64,000 bases of DNA from Thermomicrobium roseum DSM 5159 (GTDB lineage Bacteria > Chloroflexota > Chloroflexia > Thermomicrobiales > Thermomicrobiaceae), in NCBI RefSeq assembly GCF_000021685.1, contig NC_011959.1, positions 992,001 through 1,056,000 of the forward strand, in the 5' to 3' direction. Below are positions 1 through 8,402 of the stretch, one piece after another. The position numbers and the translations under genes are program-made. Position 1 is the stretch's first letter; the number at the start of each line of letters is the position of its first letter. The notes below the pieces were generated by a model. The model saw nothing but the letters and a program-made list of their open reading frames with translations, ran no database searches and was not told the DNA's origin.

Positions 1-11
1 GCAGCTGCTGC

Positions 12-1016
12 ATGGGACAAGAATTTGGGGGACCGTTGGACTTCGCCACAGTCTTGCACCGCATGCGACCTGACCTTCAGCGCGTCGAAGACCGCCTGCT
101 GGAAGAGACGGCGCTCGAGTTCCCGTTGATCGGCGACATTCTTCGAACGCTCATCCTGGCTGGCGGCAAACGCCTGCGCCCACTGCTCCTTCTGTTAGCT
201 GCCAAACCGTTCCGTTACGATCTCGATCGACTGGTTCCCGCAGCGGCTGGTATCGAACTCTTGCATACCGCCTCGCTCATCCATGACGATTCTCTCGACG
301 GCGCTTCGGTTCGACGTGGTCAGCCTACCCTCAACGCCCTCTTCGATCCTTCGGTCGTCATCATGGTCGGTGATTACATGTTCGCGCGCTCGGCCATGCT
401 CGCGGCTTCGACAATGAATCCCCGCGTTCTTGCAGTTTTCGCTCACTGTCTGGGCAGCATCTGTGATGGACAATTGCGCGAACTCTTCGCGGCCCGGCGC
501 ACCGATGTCTCGCTGGACGACTACCAGCATCGGATCTACGGAAAGACCGCATCGCTGTTCGCTGGCTCAGCCGAGATCGGGGCCATTCTGGCAGAGGCTC
601 CGGACGACCAGATCGAGCTTCTCCGCGACTTCGGTGGGGCCATGGGAATGGCGTTTCAGATCGTGGATGATGTCCTCGATTTCCGTGCCACTGAAAACGA
701 GATCGGGAAACCTGCTGGGCAAGATCTCCGCCAGGGTACAGTTACTCTTCCGATTCTCCTGTTCTTCCAAAATGGGAAGGCGACGAGCGAAGAACGCGCC
801 TTCGTCGAACAAGTCATTGCCGAGGGCGCGCCGGACGACGACGCGTTGGCGAGAGCGCTCCAGTTGATCCGCACGTCCGGCGCTCTGGAAGAAGCACTAG
901 ACTACGCTCGACGGTACGTGGAAGACGCCAAGGCTCTGCTCGCCGGTCTTCCACCCACCGAGGGCCGGGATATGCTCGCTGCGGTCGCCGATCACGCACT
1001 CGCTCGCCGGCTCTAG
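12..1016 (+). CDS. Polyprenyl diphosphate synthase (trans-isoprenyl, IspB/HepT family)
   Basis: This 334-residue enzyme should condense isopentenyl diphosphate units onto an allylic primer to make a long-chain prenyl diphosphate for quinones or lipid carriers. The first aspartate-rich motif is DDSLD (in LIHDDSLDGASVRRGQPTLN) and the second is DDVLD (in FQIVDDVLDF). GGKRLRPLL, typical of the family, lies near residue 51. The ATG at 12 gives the family-like N-terminus before RPDLQRVEDRL. Only 11 bases precede it, so upstream signals are out of view; a TTG at 36 behind a G-rich stretch is an alternative. The product chain length cannot be deduced. It converges on the next gene with one base between the two stop codons. 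Confidence 0.9.
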   Translation: MGQEFGGPLDFATVLHRMRPDLQRVEDRLLEETALEFPLIGDILRTLILAGGKRLRPLLLLLAAKPFRYDLDRLVPAAAGIELLHTASLIHDDSLDGASVRRGQPTLNALFDPSVVIMVGDYMFARSAMLAASTMNPRVLAVFAHCLGSICDGQLRELFAARRTDVSLDDYQHRIYGKTASLFAGSAEIGAILAEAPDDQIELLRDFGGAMGMAFQIVDDVLDFRATENEIGKPAGQDLRQGTVTLPILLFFQNGKATSEERAFVEQVIAEGAPDDDALARALQLIRTSGALEEALDYARRYVEDAKALLAGLPPTEGRDMLAAVADHALARRL

Positions 1017-1017
1017 C

Positions 1018-1608
1018 TCAGAGCGCGATCAGGCTTCGCTCGTACATCCGTTCGAAGAGTCGCTCCCAATAGCGCTCGCCAGGAGCCACACGCTCGATCT
1101 CGAACGCGAGCTCGTGCGGCTGTGCCGGCGTGATCAGGATCGTCGAAAGGCGATGCTGGTAACGTCGCTCGACTGCTTGATCCAAGAAGACCAACTCGTG
1201 TCGATGTTGCGGGAGAACCCCAGCGACGATCAAAAGATCCGAAACCATCATCTTGGCGAGATTGTCGCGCGAGACGCGTGTCGCGATGTCGTACTCCTGG
1301 CGAACACGCCCTTGCAGTACTTGACGTTGCGCAGCCAAGGACTGGAGTTCGACCTCGACCATGTATGCGTTCAGCGCGAAGTCCCGCCAGGGAACGAAGT
1401 AATACGTGTACAAAAGCTGGTAATCGGCGAGCCGTCCCAAGATAAAGGCCGTGATGCGCGCACCGCGCTGTCCACGAGCGTTGAAGATGAACCATCCATG
1501 CCCTGCTCGAAGGTGCTGATCAAGGGCTTCAAAGAATTGCGTTAGTCGGCTCAGAAGATCCATGTCTTGCAGTGACGGCTGCTCCCGCGGTAGCGTCTCA
1601 CCGCTCAC
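1018..1608 (-). CDS. Degenerate DnaC/IstB-like AAA+ protein (hypothetical)
   Basis: A 196-residue protein with no confident family name. It starts at GTG 1608, eight bases after GGAGG. Its layout resembles the ATPase core of DnaC/DnaI/IstB helicase loaders with the active motifs lost. Residues 44-51 (ARGQRGAR) sit where the P-loop GxxGxGKT would be. DLLIVAG at 124-130 sits where Walker B DLLIIDD would be, without the acidic pair. RRYQHRLSTILITPAQPHEL at 148-167 matches the sensor-1 stretch 'xRYxxRLPTIxTSNxxxEEL'. This is inference from pattern matching; ATP hydrolysis looks unlikely. No mobile-element remains or replication genes are adjacent. It lies downstream of the nucleoside hydrolase on the same strand. 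Confidence 0.65.
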   Translation of the reverse strand: MSGETLPREQPSLQDMDLLSRLTQFFEALDQHLRAGHGWFIFNARGQRGARITAFILGRLADYQLLYTYYFVPWRDFALNAYMVEVELQSLAAQRQVLQGRVRQEYDIATRVSRDNLAKMMVSDLLIVAGVLPQHRHELVFLDQAVERRYQHRLSTILITPAQPHELAFEIERVAPGERYWERLFERMYERSLIAL

Positions 1609-1688
1609 GGCTCTCGCCTCCAGTCGCCGGGCTCTCGCCCGGTTCGCTTCCTGATACGCCTATTATGGCGCATCAGATGATGGCCACG

Positions 1689-2609
1689 TCACCCCCCTTT
1701 TCCAACGAGACCGAGCGCCCGCTCCAAGAAGGCTTGCGCGCCGTCGCTGTTCACCCGGTGCGCAACCCGCGCTCGTCCATCGGGATCGCTCTGGTAAACC
1801 GTTTTCCCCGCCACCTCGTCGGTCTCCGTCCGGACGATGACGTGCCCGGGCGCCCAGTCGATGAACTCTTCCCGCACAGCAGCCACGACCGCCAGAGGAT
1901 CATGCAGCGCAAACGACGTCAGCCCACGTTGCTCGAATGCCCACCGGCCAACTTCGCGAGCGAGTATCGATCGCGGATCGGTGGCGTTCCCCAATCGCTC
2001 CCACCGGGAGCGTTCGAGCCGAACCAACTCGGTGACATCCAAGCCCACCCATCGAATCCGGAAGCCCGCCTGAGCCACCAGCGACGCCGCTTCCGGATCG
2101 CTCCAGACGTTGAATTCGGCAGCCGGCGTCACGTTCCCCGCCACAGCGAAGGCGCCGCCCATCACGATCACTCGATCGATCAAAAAGGGAAGGTCCGGTT
2201 CGAGCCGCAGTGCGATGGCGAGGTTCGTCAACGGAGCGAGACAAACCAGGCAAAGTTTTCCAGCATAGCGGCGTGCAGCTCGCACGATGACTTCCGGCGC
2301 ACTCGTGTCGAGTATCGGTCCACCCCGCTCCACTGGCAGCACCGCACCACCCAGACCGTCTGGACTATGATAGGCGCGCGCATCTCGATGTTTACGGAGA
2401 AGTGGACTGGCTGCACCTTTCGCAACCGGAATCGAGCGCGCCCCCAGCCAATCGAGGACGAGGCGCGTGTTCCGCGTCGCTTGCCCGACATCAACGTTTC
2501 CAGCTACTGTGGTCACCGCGATCAGGCGCAGTTCCGGCTGCGCAAGCGCCACCGCGAGTGCCAGCGCATCATCGACTCCGGTATCGACATCCACGATGAC
2601 GGGCTGCAT
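1689..2609 (-). CDS. Inosine-uridine-preferring nucleoside hydrolase family protein
   Basis: A 306-residue hydrolase expected to split the N-glycosidic bond of ribonucleosides into base and ribose in the cytoplasm. The N-terminus VIVDVDTGVDDALAL carries the family's calcium-binding aspartate cluster (DxDxGxDDAxAL). Later family blocks are VIVMGGAF, AEFNVWSDPEAA and a His-Asp pair in ALHDPLAVVAA. The ATG at 2609 is chosen because AAAGGTG lies just upstream and the DVDTG motif then begins at about residue 7; longer in-frame versions have no such support. It is divergent from the secreted propeller gene. Substrate preference (purine, pyrimidine or other) cannot be told from sequence. Confidence 0.9.
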   Translation of the reverse strand: MQPVIVDVDTGVDDALALAVALAQPELRLIAVTTVAGNVDVGQATRNTRLVLDWLGARSIPVAKGAASPLLRKHRDARAYHSPDGLGGAVLPVERGGPILDTSAPEVIVRAARRYAGKLCLVCLAPLTNLAIALRLEPDLPFLIDRVIVMGGAFAVAGNVTPAAEFNVWSDPEAASLVAQAGFRIRWVGLDVTELVRLERSRWERLGNATDPRSILAREVGRWAFEQRGLTSFALHDPLAVVAAVREEFIDWAPGHVIVRTETDEVAGKTVYQSDPDGRARVAHRVNSDGAQAFLERALGLVGKGG

Positions 2610-2630
2610 CGTCTTCACCTTTCGGCTCGA

Positions 2631-2661
2631 TTGCGATCGATCTCTCCGAGCTAGGTATACT
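2631..2661 (+). promoter_or_regulatory. Candidate promoter of the propeller protein gene
   Basis: TTGCGA at 2631-2636 and TATACT at 2656-2661 are separated by 19 bases, longer than ideal. The predicted transcript starts near 2668, just before the GGAGG at 2679-2683 that serves the GTG start at 2692. Confidence 0.5.
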
Positions 2662-2691
2662 CGCCGCGGTCGAAAGATGGAGGAGCCTGGC

Positions 2692-4317
2692 GTGCAGGTC
2701 ATCCGACGCACCCGATCGGCGCGGCGCTTCAACGCCTTCCTACTGGCTTGCGCACTGTTCGTGGGGTCGATGGCTGTCTCGGTCCCGTCTCTGCAGGCAC
2801 AAGTGACCGACTATCGCTTGGAACTCGCGACGACATCCTCGCTCGGCATCGGGCTCAGCCACCTCGATGCCTCCGCGACAGTGTTAGTCTGGGAAGATCG
2901 GCGTGCCGGCAACGCGGACGTGTACGCGCTGGATCTCGAGGATAACCGGGAGTTTCGACCCGACCGCACTCCGGGCGTTCGCTCCCAGCCCGCGATCAGC
3001 GGCACGCGCATCGTCTGGGTAAGCGGTGCAGATCCTGCCAAGGCGCAAATCGCCGGAACGGACATCGCCACGGGGATCACTTTCACGGTTACCGACGACC
3101 CGGGTCCTGTGGAGCAGCCAGCGATCGACGGGACGCTCGTCGCTTGGCGAGAGGTCCGGGGTGACCGTGGTGATATCCGCGCCAAGGATCTGACGACCGG
3201 CGAAACGTTCACCATCACTGCCGACGATGCCAATCAGAGCGCGCCGCGCGTCCTGGGGGACACGATCGTCTGGCAGGACTTTCGCAACGGGAACTGGGAC
3301 CTCTATCAGTGGAACCGCACCACCAGAGCCGTTACGTCACTCGCCGTAACTCCCGACGACGAAGTCGATCCAGTATTGAACCAGCAATTCATTGCCTTCC
3401 GACGTCTCCGGCGGAGCGGTGGCCCGCCACAACTGGTCCTTCTCGATCGACGGACAGGATCCGAAACGCTGGTCAGCGAAGGTCATCACATCGGTCGTCT
3501 CGCCATGAGTGATCGCTTTTTAATATGGGAAGATTGGCGTTCTGGCGTGCCAGAAATCTACGGCTTCGATCTCGAGCAGCGGACCGAGTTCGCACTCGCG
3601 CGGTCGCAGCGAACGGTCTGGCCAGCAGTTTCCACTCGTGCTATCGCATGGATCACCGAGCTGCCCGGTGGGCGTGGCCGCGTCCAAGCATTGGCGATTC
3701 GGCCACGCCTTCCCTCGGATCCGCAAGATCCGCCTGCGGTGCTCTCAGCCGATCGTCTCTACTTTCCCCAAACAAAGCACTACCTCAGTGGTGGCTTCAA
3801 ACGGTTTTGGCAGACTCACGGTGGTGAGCGTATTTTCGGGTATCCACTGACTGAGGAGTTCTCCGTGACCGATCCATCCACCGGGGAACAAATCGTGGTT
3901 CAGTACTTCGAGCGCGTTCGTCTGGAGTATCGTCCGAACGCCCCGGAGGACCAGCGCATCGCGATCGGCCGGTTGGGCGTAGAACTCACCGCTGATCGAG
4001 CATTCGCGCCGGTGGCCCCCTTCCCCGACAGCACCGACCGACGCTACTTTCCAGAAACCGGGCACTCCATCGCGTACGGCTTCAAGGAGTTTTGGGAGAA
4101 GAATGGTGGACTCGCCATCTTCGGCTACCCGATCAGCGAAGAGTTCACCGAAAACGGTCGCACTGTCCAATATTTCGAGCGAGCTCGTTTCGAGTACAAT
4201 CCCAACGCCACTGACGAGGAATCGCGCATAACGCTGGGTCTCCTCGGGCGCGAAGCCCTCCAACGGATGGGATGGCTGCCGCGTCCACCCATCGATACCA
4301 CCATGCTCACACGGTGA
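2692..4317 (+). CDS. Secreted TolB-like beta-propeller protein with two LGFP-like C-terminal repeats
   Basis: A 541-residue exported protein. The GTG start at 2692 is preferred because GGAGG (2679-2683) lies eight bases upstream; an ATG at 2677 is in frame but has no ribosome site. Residues 1-37 form a signal peptide (RRTRSARRF, a hydrophobic stretch, then LQAQ). Propeller blades carry a repeated pattern: VWEDRRAGNADVYAL, VWQDFRNGNWDLYQW, IWEDWRSGVPEIYGF. Two repeats of about 90 residues follow. Each opens with YFPxTxHxxxxGFKxFW, continues with G-IFGYP-(L/I)(T/S)EEF and ends with QYFERxRxEYxPNA, similar to repeats common in Chloroflexota surface proteins. A surface-binding or sensing role is likely, but the ligand is unknown. 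No catalytic motif is visible. Confidence 0.8.
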   Translation: MQVIRRTRSARRFNAFLLACALFVGSMAVSVPSLQAQVTDYRLELATTSSLGIGLSHLDASATVLVWEDRRAGNADVYALDLEDNREFRPDRTPGVRSQPAISGTRIVWVSGADPAKAQIAGTDIATGITFTVTDDPGPVEQPAIDGTLVAWREVRGDRGDIRAKDLTTGETFTITADDANQSAPRVLGDTIVWQDFRNGNWDLYQWNRTTRAVTSLAVTPDDEVDPVLNQQFIAFRRLRRSGGPPQLVLLDRRTGSETLVSEGHHIGRLAMSDRFLIWEDWRSGVPEIYGFDLEQRTEFALARSQRTVWPAVSTRAIAWITELPGGRGRVQALAIRPRLPSDPQDPPAVLSADRLYFPQTKHYLSGGFKRFWQTHGGERIFGYPLTEEFSVTDPSTGEQIVVQYFERVRLEYRPNAPEDQRIAIGRLGVELTADRAFAPVAPFPDSTDRRYFPETGHSIAYGFKEFWEKNGGLAIFGYPISEEFTENGRTVQYFERARFEYNPNATDEESRITLGLLGREALQRMGWLPRPPIDTTMLTR

Positions 4318-4326
4318 CCAAAACGC

Positions 4327-5637
4327 TCACTCGACAATCGCGAGGTAGAGATCGTTCACGTTCGTGCCAGTCAGACCGGTACGTACGAGGGCATCGACCC
4401 GGTCCAGCACCGTCGCCGAGTCGTTTTCACTCAGCGCGCGTCCCGCGTCGATACCCTGCGCTCGCAACGCTGCCACAGTCGTCGCGTCGACCACCGCTCC
4501 CGCAGCTCCACTCGTGCCGTCATCCCCGTCGGAAGCAAAGCTCGCGATCGTGATTCCAGGAGCATCCTCGAGCGACATTGCTGCGGCCAGCGCCATCTCG
4601 GTGTTCCGCCCCCCTCGCCCACCTCCGCGAACCGTCACAGTGAGCTCACCCCCGGCTACCAGTGCGACCGGAGGTGCCCAAGGTTGCCGATCGCTACGCA
4701 CCGAGCGGGCAAGTGCCGCCCAAAAACGACCGAACTCCCGAGCTTCACCTGTATAGCGCGTGCCGCAGATGACGGAGGGTAACCCCCAGGCCTGACAAGC
4801 CTCGGCAGCAGCTCGTACGAGAACCGTGACATCGGCCAGAATGACCGTCTGCAGGACGTTCGCGAGCACAACCCGTTCTGACTCGGGTTCGCTCAAAATC
4901 GCTCGCACCCGCTCCGGTAGTCGGGCCCAGACACCGAGCCGCTGCACAGCGCCGACGACATCCTCGAAAATGGTCGTTGGTTCCACGGTCGGTCCGCTCG
5001 CGATAACCGGGAGCGGATTTCCCAAAACATCCGAAACGATCAAATTGACGACTCGGGCTGGTGCGGCGGCCCGCGCCAGACCTCCCCCTTTGATCGCACT
5101 GAGACGTCGCCGCACCGCATTCAGTAACCAGATATCGGCTCCTGCCCGCAGCAGCTCGTCTGTGGTCAGCACGAGGTCATCGAGTGTCAAACAATCGCGC
5201 GGCACTTCGGCCAAGGCAGAGCCACCACCAGAAAGAAGCACGAGGACGAGATCAGTGGAATGCAGTCCGCGAACCGCATCGAGCAAGGCCTGCCCAGCTT
5301 CCAGACTGCGTGCATCGGGCACCGGGTGCGCACCCGGTATGACTCGACACCCCGCGAACGCACGGTCGCTCCAGCCATCGGCTTTCGGGACGACCACGCA
5401 GCGTGTGACTCGCCCCCCTAACACCGCCAGCGCTCCACGGGCCATCGAGGCAGCCGCCTTGCCGACCGCAATGACCACTAGTTGACTCGTCGGCTCCAAC
5501 CGATGCGGAACGCCCCGTACGACGAGGAACCGTTCAGTCAATTGCAGCGCCTCGCGAACCGAGCGTTCGGGATCGACTGCGCTCAGCGCCTGTTGAAAAA
5601 CCTTCTCGGCAAACGCTTTCAATCTCGGACCGGGCAT
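4327..5637 (-). CDS. Glycerate 2-kinase family (GckA/TtuD, MOFRL type)
   Basis: A 436-residue kinase expected to phosphorylate D-glycerate, linking serine or glyoxylate breakdown to glycolysis. Family features are VIAVGKAAASMARGAL near the N-terminus, LLSGGGSAL, the block SAIKGGGLA, and the C-terminal MOFRL region with GGRNTEMALAAA and SDGDDGTSGAAG. The ATG at 5637 is chosen because it lies inside the end of the rluD-like gene (19-base overlap), which fits translational coupling. Longer in-frame versions would run deep into that gene. It is the last gene of the operon lspA-rluD-glycerate kinase. Its stop is nine bases from the convergent propeller gene. Confidence 0.87.
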   Translation of the reverse strand: MPGPRLKAFAEKVFQQALSAVDPERSVREALQLTERFLVVRGVPHRLEPTSQLVVIAVGKAAASMARGALAVLGGRVTRCVVVPKADGWSDRAFAGCRVIPGAHPVPDARSLEAGQALLDAVRGLHSTDLVLVLLSGGGSALAEVPRDCLTLDDLVLTTDELLRAGADIWLLNAVRRRLSAIKGGGLARAAAPARVVNLIVSDVLGNPLPVIASGPTVEPTTIFEDVVGAVQRLGVWARLPERVRAILSEPESERVVLANVLQTVILADVTVLVRAAAEACQAWGLPSVICGTRYTGEAREFGRFWAALARSVRSDRQPWAPPVALVAGGELTVTVRGGGRGGRNTEMALAAAMSLEDAPGITIASFASDGDDGTSGAAGAVVDATTVAALRAQGIDAGRALSENDSATVLDRVDALVRTGLTGTNVNDLYLAIVE

Positions 5638-6587
5638 CGCGCCTGCTCCTGCTCGCAATGACGCAGCGCCTCGAGAACAGTCCGCAGATCGTACGGAAGC
5701 GGTGTCTCGAGCTCGATCGCTTGACCGGTCGTCGGATGCACGAAACGCAGGTATCGCGCATGCAGAAACTGCCGCGGTACCGGAACACAGAAAGGCCGGT
5801 GGCCACCGTACTGCGAGTCCCCAACGACCGGATGCCCGATGAACGCGCAATGCACGCGGATCTGATGTGTCCGACCGGTCTCGATCGTCACGTCGAGGAG
5901 TGTCGCGCAGCGGAAGCGTTCCAACACGCGAAAATGCGTGATCGCTGGGCGTCCCCAGGATACCACTGCCATTTTGGTCCGCTCGACCGGATCACGACTG
6001 ATCGGGGCATCGATCGTACCCGAATCCGGCTCGACCACACCATGGACCAGAGCCGTGTATTTCTTGACCACGCTCCGGCTCTGCCACTGCTCGAGCAGCG
6101 CCAGGCGAGCCGCTTCCGTCTTTGCCACGACGAGCAGCCCCGAGGTGTCCTTGTCCAATCGGTGCACGATGCCAGGACGATGACTCGGCTGCACCTGAAG
6201 ATCCGGCCTGATCGCCTTCAAAGCGTTCACCAGCGTCCCGTGCTCGTGACCAGGAGCCGGATGAGTCACGATCCCCGGCGGCTTGTCGAAGACGATGATA
6301 TCGTCATCTTCATAAATGACTGGAATAGGCAAGAACTCCGGTTCCAAATCGGTCGGTGGTTCTACCGGCGGAAGATAGACCTCCAGACGATCACCATATC
6401 GGACACGTTGCGCCGGCTTGCAGGGCTCACCATTGACGAGGATCGCGCCGCGCTTCATCAGTTGTTGTACGAAACTACGACTCATACCGGTCACGCGACT
6501 GGCGATCAACTTGTCCAGTCGCTCGCCATGTTCCCGCTCGGAGATTTGGAGAACGAGTCGAATGGCTTCGCGTGATCCAACCGTCAT
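5619..6587 (-). CDS. rluD: 23S rRNA pseudouridine synthase, RluD family
   Basis: A 322-residue pseudouridine synthase. An N-terminal S4 RNA-binding domain (about residues 16-80: RLDKLIASRV...FVQQLMKRGAILVNGE) is followed by the catalytic domain. The catalytic aspartate lies in HRLDKDTSGLLVVAKT. GRTHQIRVH and the substrate-contacting YGG block are also present. The start overlaps the lspA stop by four bases (ATGA), showing an operon. In the RluA/RluD group the S4 domain points to rRNA rather than tRNA sites; the exact uridines (E. coli RluD: 1911/1915/1917) are inferred. RluC-like specificity cannot be excluded. Confidence 0.88.
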   Translation of the reverse strand: MTVGSREAIRLVLQISEREHGERLDKLIASRVTGMSRSFVQQLMKRGAILVNGEPCKPAQRVRYGDRLEVYLPPVEPPTDLEPEFLPIPVIYEDDDIIVFDKPPGIVTHPAPGHEHGTLVNALKAIRPDLQVQPSHRPGIVHRLDKDTSGLLVVAKTEAARLALLEQWQSRSVVKKYTALVHGVVEPDSGTIDAPISRDPVERTKMAVVSWGRPAITHFRVLERFRCATLLDVTIETGRTHQIRVHCAFIGHPVVGDSQYGGHRPFCVPVPRQFLHARYLRFVHPTTGQAIELETPLPYDLRTVLEALRHCEQEQARCPVRD

Positions 6588-7093
6588 CGAATCTGCTGCT
6601 CCGCGTCGATCCTCTCTGCTTCCCTTGCTCTCGGCGACTCCAGTTGCCCTTGGCGCAGGAGCACGTACAGCAGCATGAGAACGCCGATCGTGATCGCACT
6701 ATCAGCCAAGTTGAACGTCGGCCAAAACGAGAAATCGATGAAATCGACGACGAAACCATGACGAAACCGGTCGATCAAATTGCCCACCGCCCCGCCTAAC
6801 TGTAACCCCAGAGCCAGTGCACCGAGCCAGAACCGCACCAGTTCCCGAAACCAGACGACGAGCGCAACGACGACACCGAAAGCGAGAAAAGCGAGCAATG
6901 GGTTCTTCCCCTGAAAGAGTCCAAACGCTGCTCCGGTGTTTTCAACATAATAAAGCCGCAGGAATCCAGGGACGATCACGACCTCCGCATGAGGTGCACC
7001 AGGAGCCAAAAAGGTGAGCACGAGCGCCTTGCTCAGCTGATCAACGACCAGAACGATCGCCGCCACACAGGCGACGATTTCCCATCCACGCAC
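6584..7093 (-). CDS. lspA: Lipoprotein signal peptidase (signal peptidase II)
   Basis: A 169-residue inner-membrane aspartic protease that cuts prolipoproteins before the lipidated cysteine. Four hydrophobic segments are visible. The two catalytic-aspartate regions are NTGAAFG with the following block, and GNLIDRFRHGFVVDFIDF. The early VVDQLSK motif is also typical. The GTG at 7093 is preferred over the GTG at 7099 because AAGGAG lies eight bases upstream of 7093 but only two from 7099. It heads the operon lspA-rluD-glycerate kinase. A matching lipoprotein substrate is the DUF4349 protein at 55605-56459. A TAGAAT hexamer upstream (minus strand, 7156-7161) could be its -10 box. Confidence 0.93.
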   Translation of the reverse strand: MRGWEIVACVAAIVLVVDQLSKALVLTFLAPGAPHAEVVIVPGFLRLYYVENTGAAFGLFQGKNPLLAFLAFGVVVALVVWFRELVRFWLGALALGLQLGGAVGNLIDRFRHGFVVDFIDFSFWPTFNLADSAITIGVLMLLYVLLRQGQLESPRAREAERIDAEQQIR

Positions 7094-7241
7094 TGGCACA
7101 GCTCCTTCCGGCAGAGCCCGTTCAGCTCCGGCTCATGCCCTCGTGTGTCTTTGGAATTCTACCCTCAGCTCGGCCGCTGTTCGCCTGTCCGTCGACGCAG
7201 GACACGCGGTACCATCGCAGACCAGGATGATGGGAGGGACC

Positions 7242-8402
7242 GTGCGCACACCATTGCGTATCGCGATCGGCGGAGGCGGCACTGGAGGCCACACGTTTCC
7301 GGCCTTGGCAACCCTCGATGCGCTCGCCAGGCTCACCGAGCTCGACATCCTCTGGATCGGATCGCGGCGAGGAACCGAACGACAAGTCGCGCGCGAGCGG
7401 GGACTCCGCTACCGGTGGATCCCGACGGGCAAATTGCGCCGCGAGTTGACACCCCGAACACTCGTGGATCTCGCGCTGATTCCACTCGGCGTCGCGGGAG
7501 CCTACTATACGATGAGAACCTTTCGTCCCGACATCGTCTTCGCCACCGGTGGATACGTCAGCGTCCCTGTCGTGATCGGAGCCTGGCTCGCCCGTCTCCC
7601 GATCGTCATCCACGAGCAAACCGCGGTGGCCGGACTGGCGACACGAATCGCCGCCCCCTTCGCTGACGTCGTCGCGATCTCCTGGGAAAGCACGCGTGCT
7701 CACCTGCGAGCGCGAACCATCGTGCATACGGGATTACCCATTCGCCGCGACCTTCTCGGCGGGGATGCAGACCGCGCACGCCGGCACCTGGGCCTCACCG
7801 ACGATCTTCCGATCGTCTACATCACCGGCGGAGCACTCGGCGCTCACGCGATCAACGAAACGGTTCGTCAGTCCCTTCCCCAACTGCTAGCCCGGACGCA
7901 GCTCGTTCATCAGTGTGGGCCAGCGAGTGTCAATGGTGACCTACCACGCTTGCAGCAGGCCCGCGCCCAGCTTCCGGAGTATCTCCAACGGCGCTACGTC
8001 GTTCGAGAGCGCTTCGATAACGAACTCGCCGACATCTACGCGGCAGCAAACCTGGTGATCGGGCGAGCAGGTGCGAGCACGGTCGCCGAAATCGCAGCGC
8101 TCGGCAAACCGGCTCTTTTCATCCCGCTTCCTGGTGCGCGCGGAGACGAGCAAACAGCCAACGCACGCTTGCTGGCCGATCGCGGAGCCGCGATCATCGT
8201 ACCGCAAGAGGAATTCACCCCATGTCGTCTCGTCGAATTGGTCCGACATCTTCTGGACGACCCCGCGCAGCTCCGGGCGATGGGTGAGCTCGGCCGTTCC
8301 TTGGTCATACCCGATGCAGCGGAGCGGCTCGCGATGCTCATTCTTCGCGTCGCACACCGTGAGAGAGTCGATCCTGCACCGCGCGCACAGCTAAAGAACT
8401 GA
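7242..8402 (+). CDS. murG: MurG-like UDP-N-acetylglucosamine transferase
   Basis: A 386-residue GT28 glycosyltransferase. In peptidoglycan synthesis MurG adds GlcNAc to lipid I at the cytoplasmic membrane face. Diagnostic blocks are GGGGTGGHTFPAL at the N-terminus, TGGYVSVPVVIGAWL, IVIHEQTAVAGLATR, YITGGALGAHAIN, RAGASTVAEIAALGKPALF and DEQTANARLL. The GTG at 7242 places GGGTGGH at residue 11, as in MurG, with GGGAGGG just upstream (short spacing). ATGs at 7227 and 7230 are possible. It stands alone, with no mur/fts genes nearby, so an alternative glycolipid acceptor is possible. Its last 65 bases overlap the convergent radA gene. Confidence 0.82.
   Translation: MRTPLRIAIGGGGTGGHTFPALATLDALARLTELDILWIGSRRGTERQVARERGLRYRWIPTGKLRRELTPRTLVDLALIPLGVAGAYYTMRTFRPDIVFATGGYVSVPVVIGAWLARLPIVIHEQTAVAGLATRIAAPFADVVAISWESTRAHLRARTIVHTGLPIRRDLLGGDADRARRHLGLTDDLPIVYITGGALGAHAINETVRQSLPQLLARTQLVHQCGPASVNGDLPRLQQARAQLPEYLQRRYVVRERFDNELADIYAAANLVIGRAGASTVAEIAALGKPALFIPLPGARGDEQTANARLLADRGAAIIVPQEEFTPCRLVELVRHLLDDPAQLRAMGELGRSLVIPDAAERLAMLILRVAHRERVDPAPRAQLKN

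Noticed and set aside
1627..1642. CCGGGC-TCTC-GCCCGG hairpin between the nucleoside hydrolase and the DnaC-like gene
   Set aside because: Only six base pairs and no T tract; too weak to call a terminator.
1572..2654. A 360-codon open frame opposite the nucleoside hydrolase
   Set aside because: The minus strand holds a clear nucleoside hydrolase with the DVDTGVDDA motif. The plus-strand product is rich in Arg, His and Ser and matches nothing, as expected for a shadow frame in GC-rich DNA.
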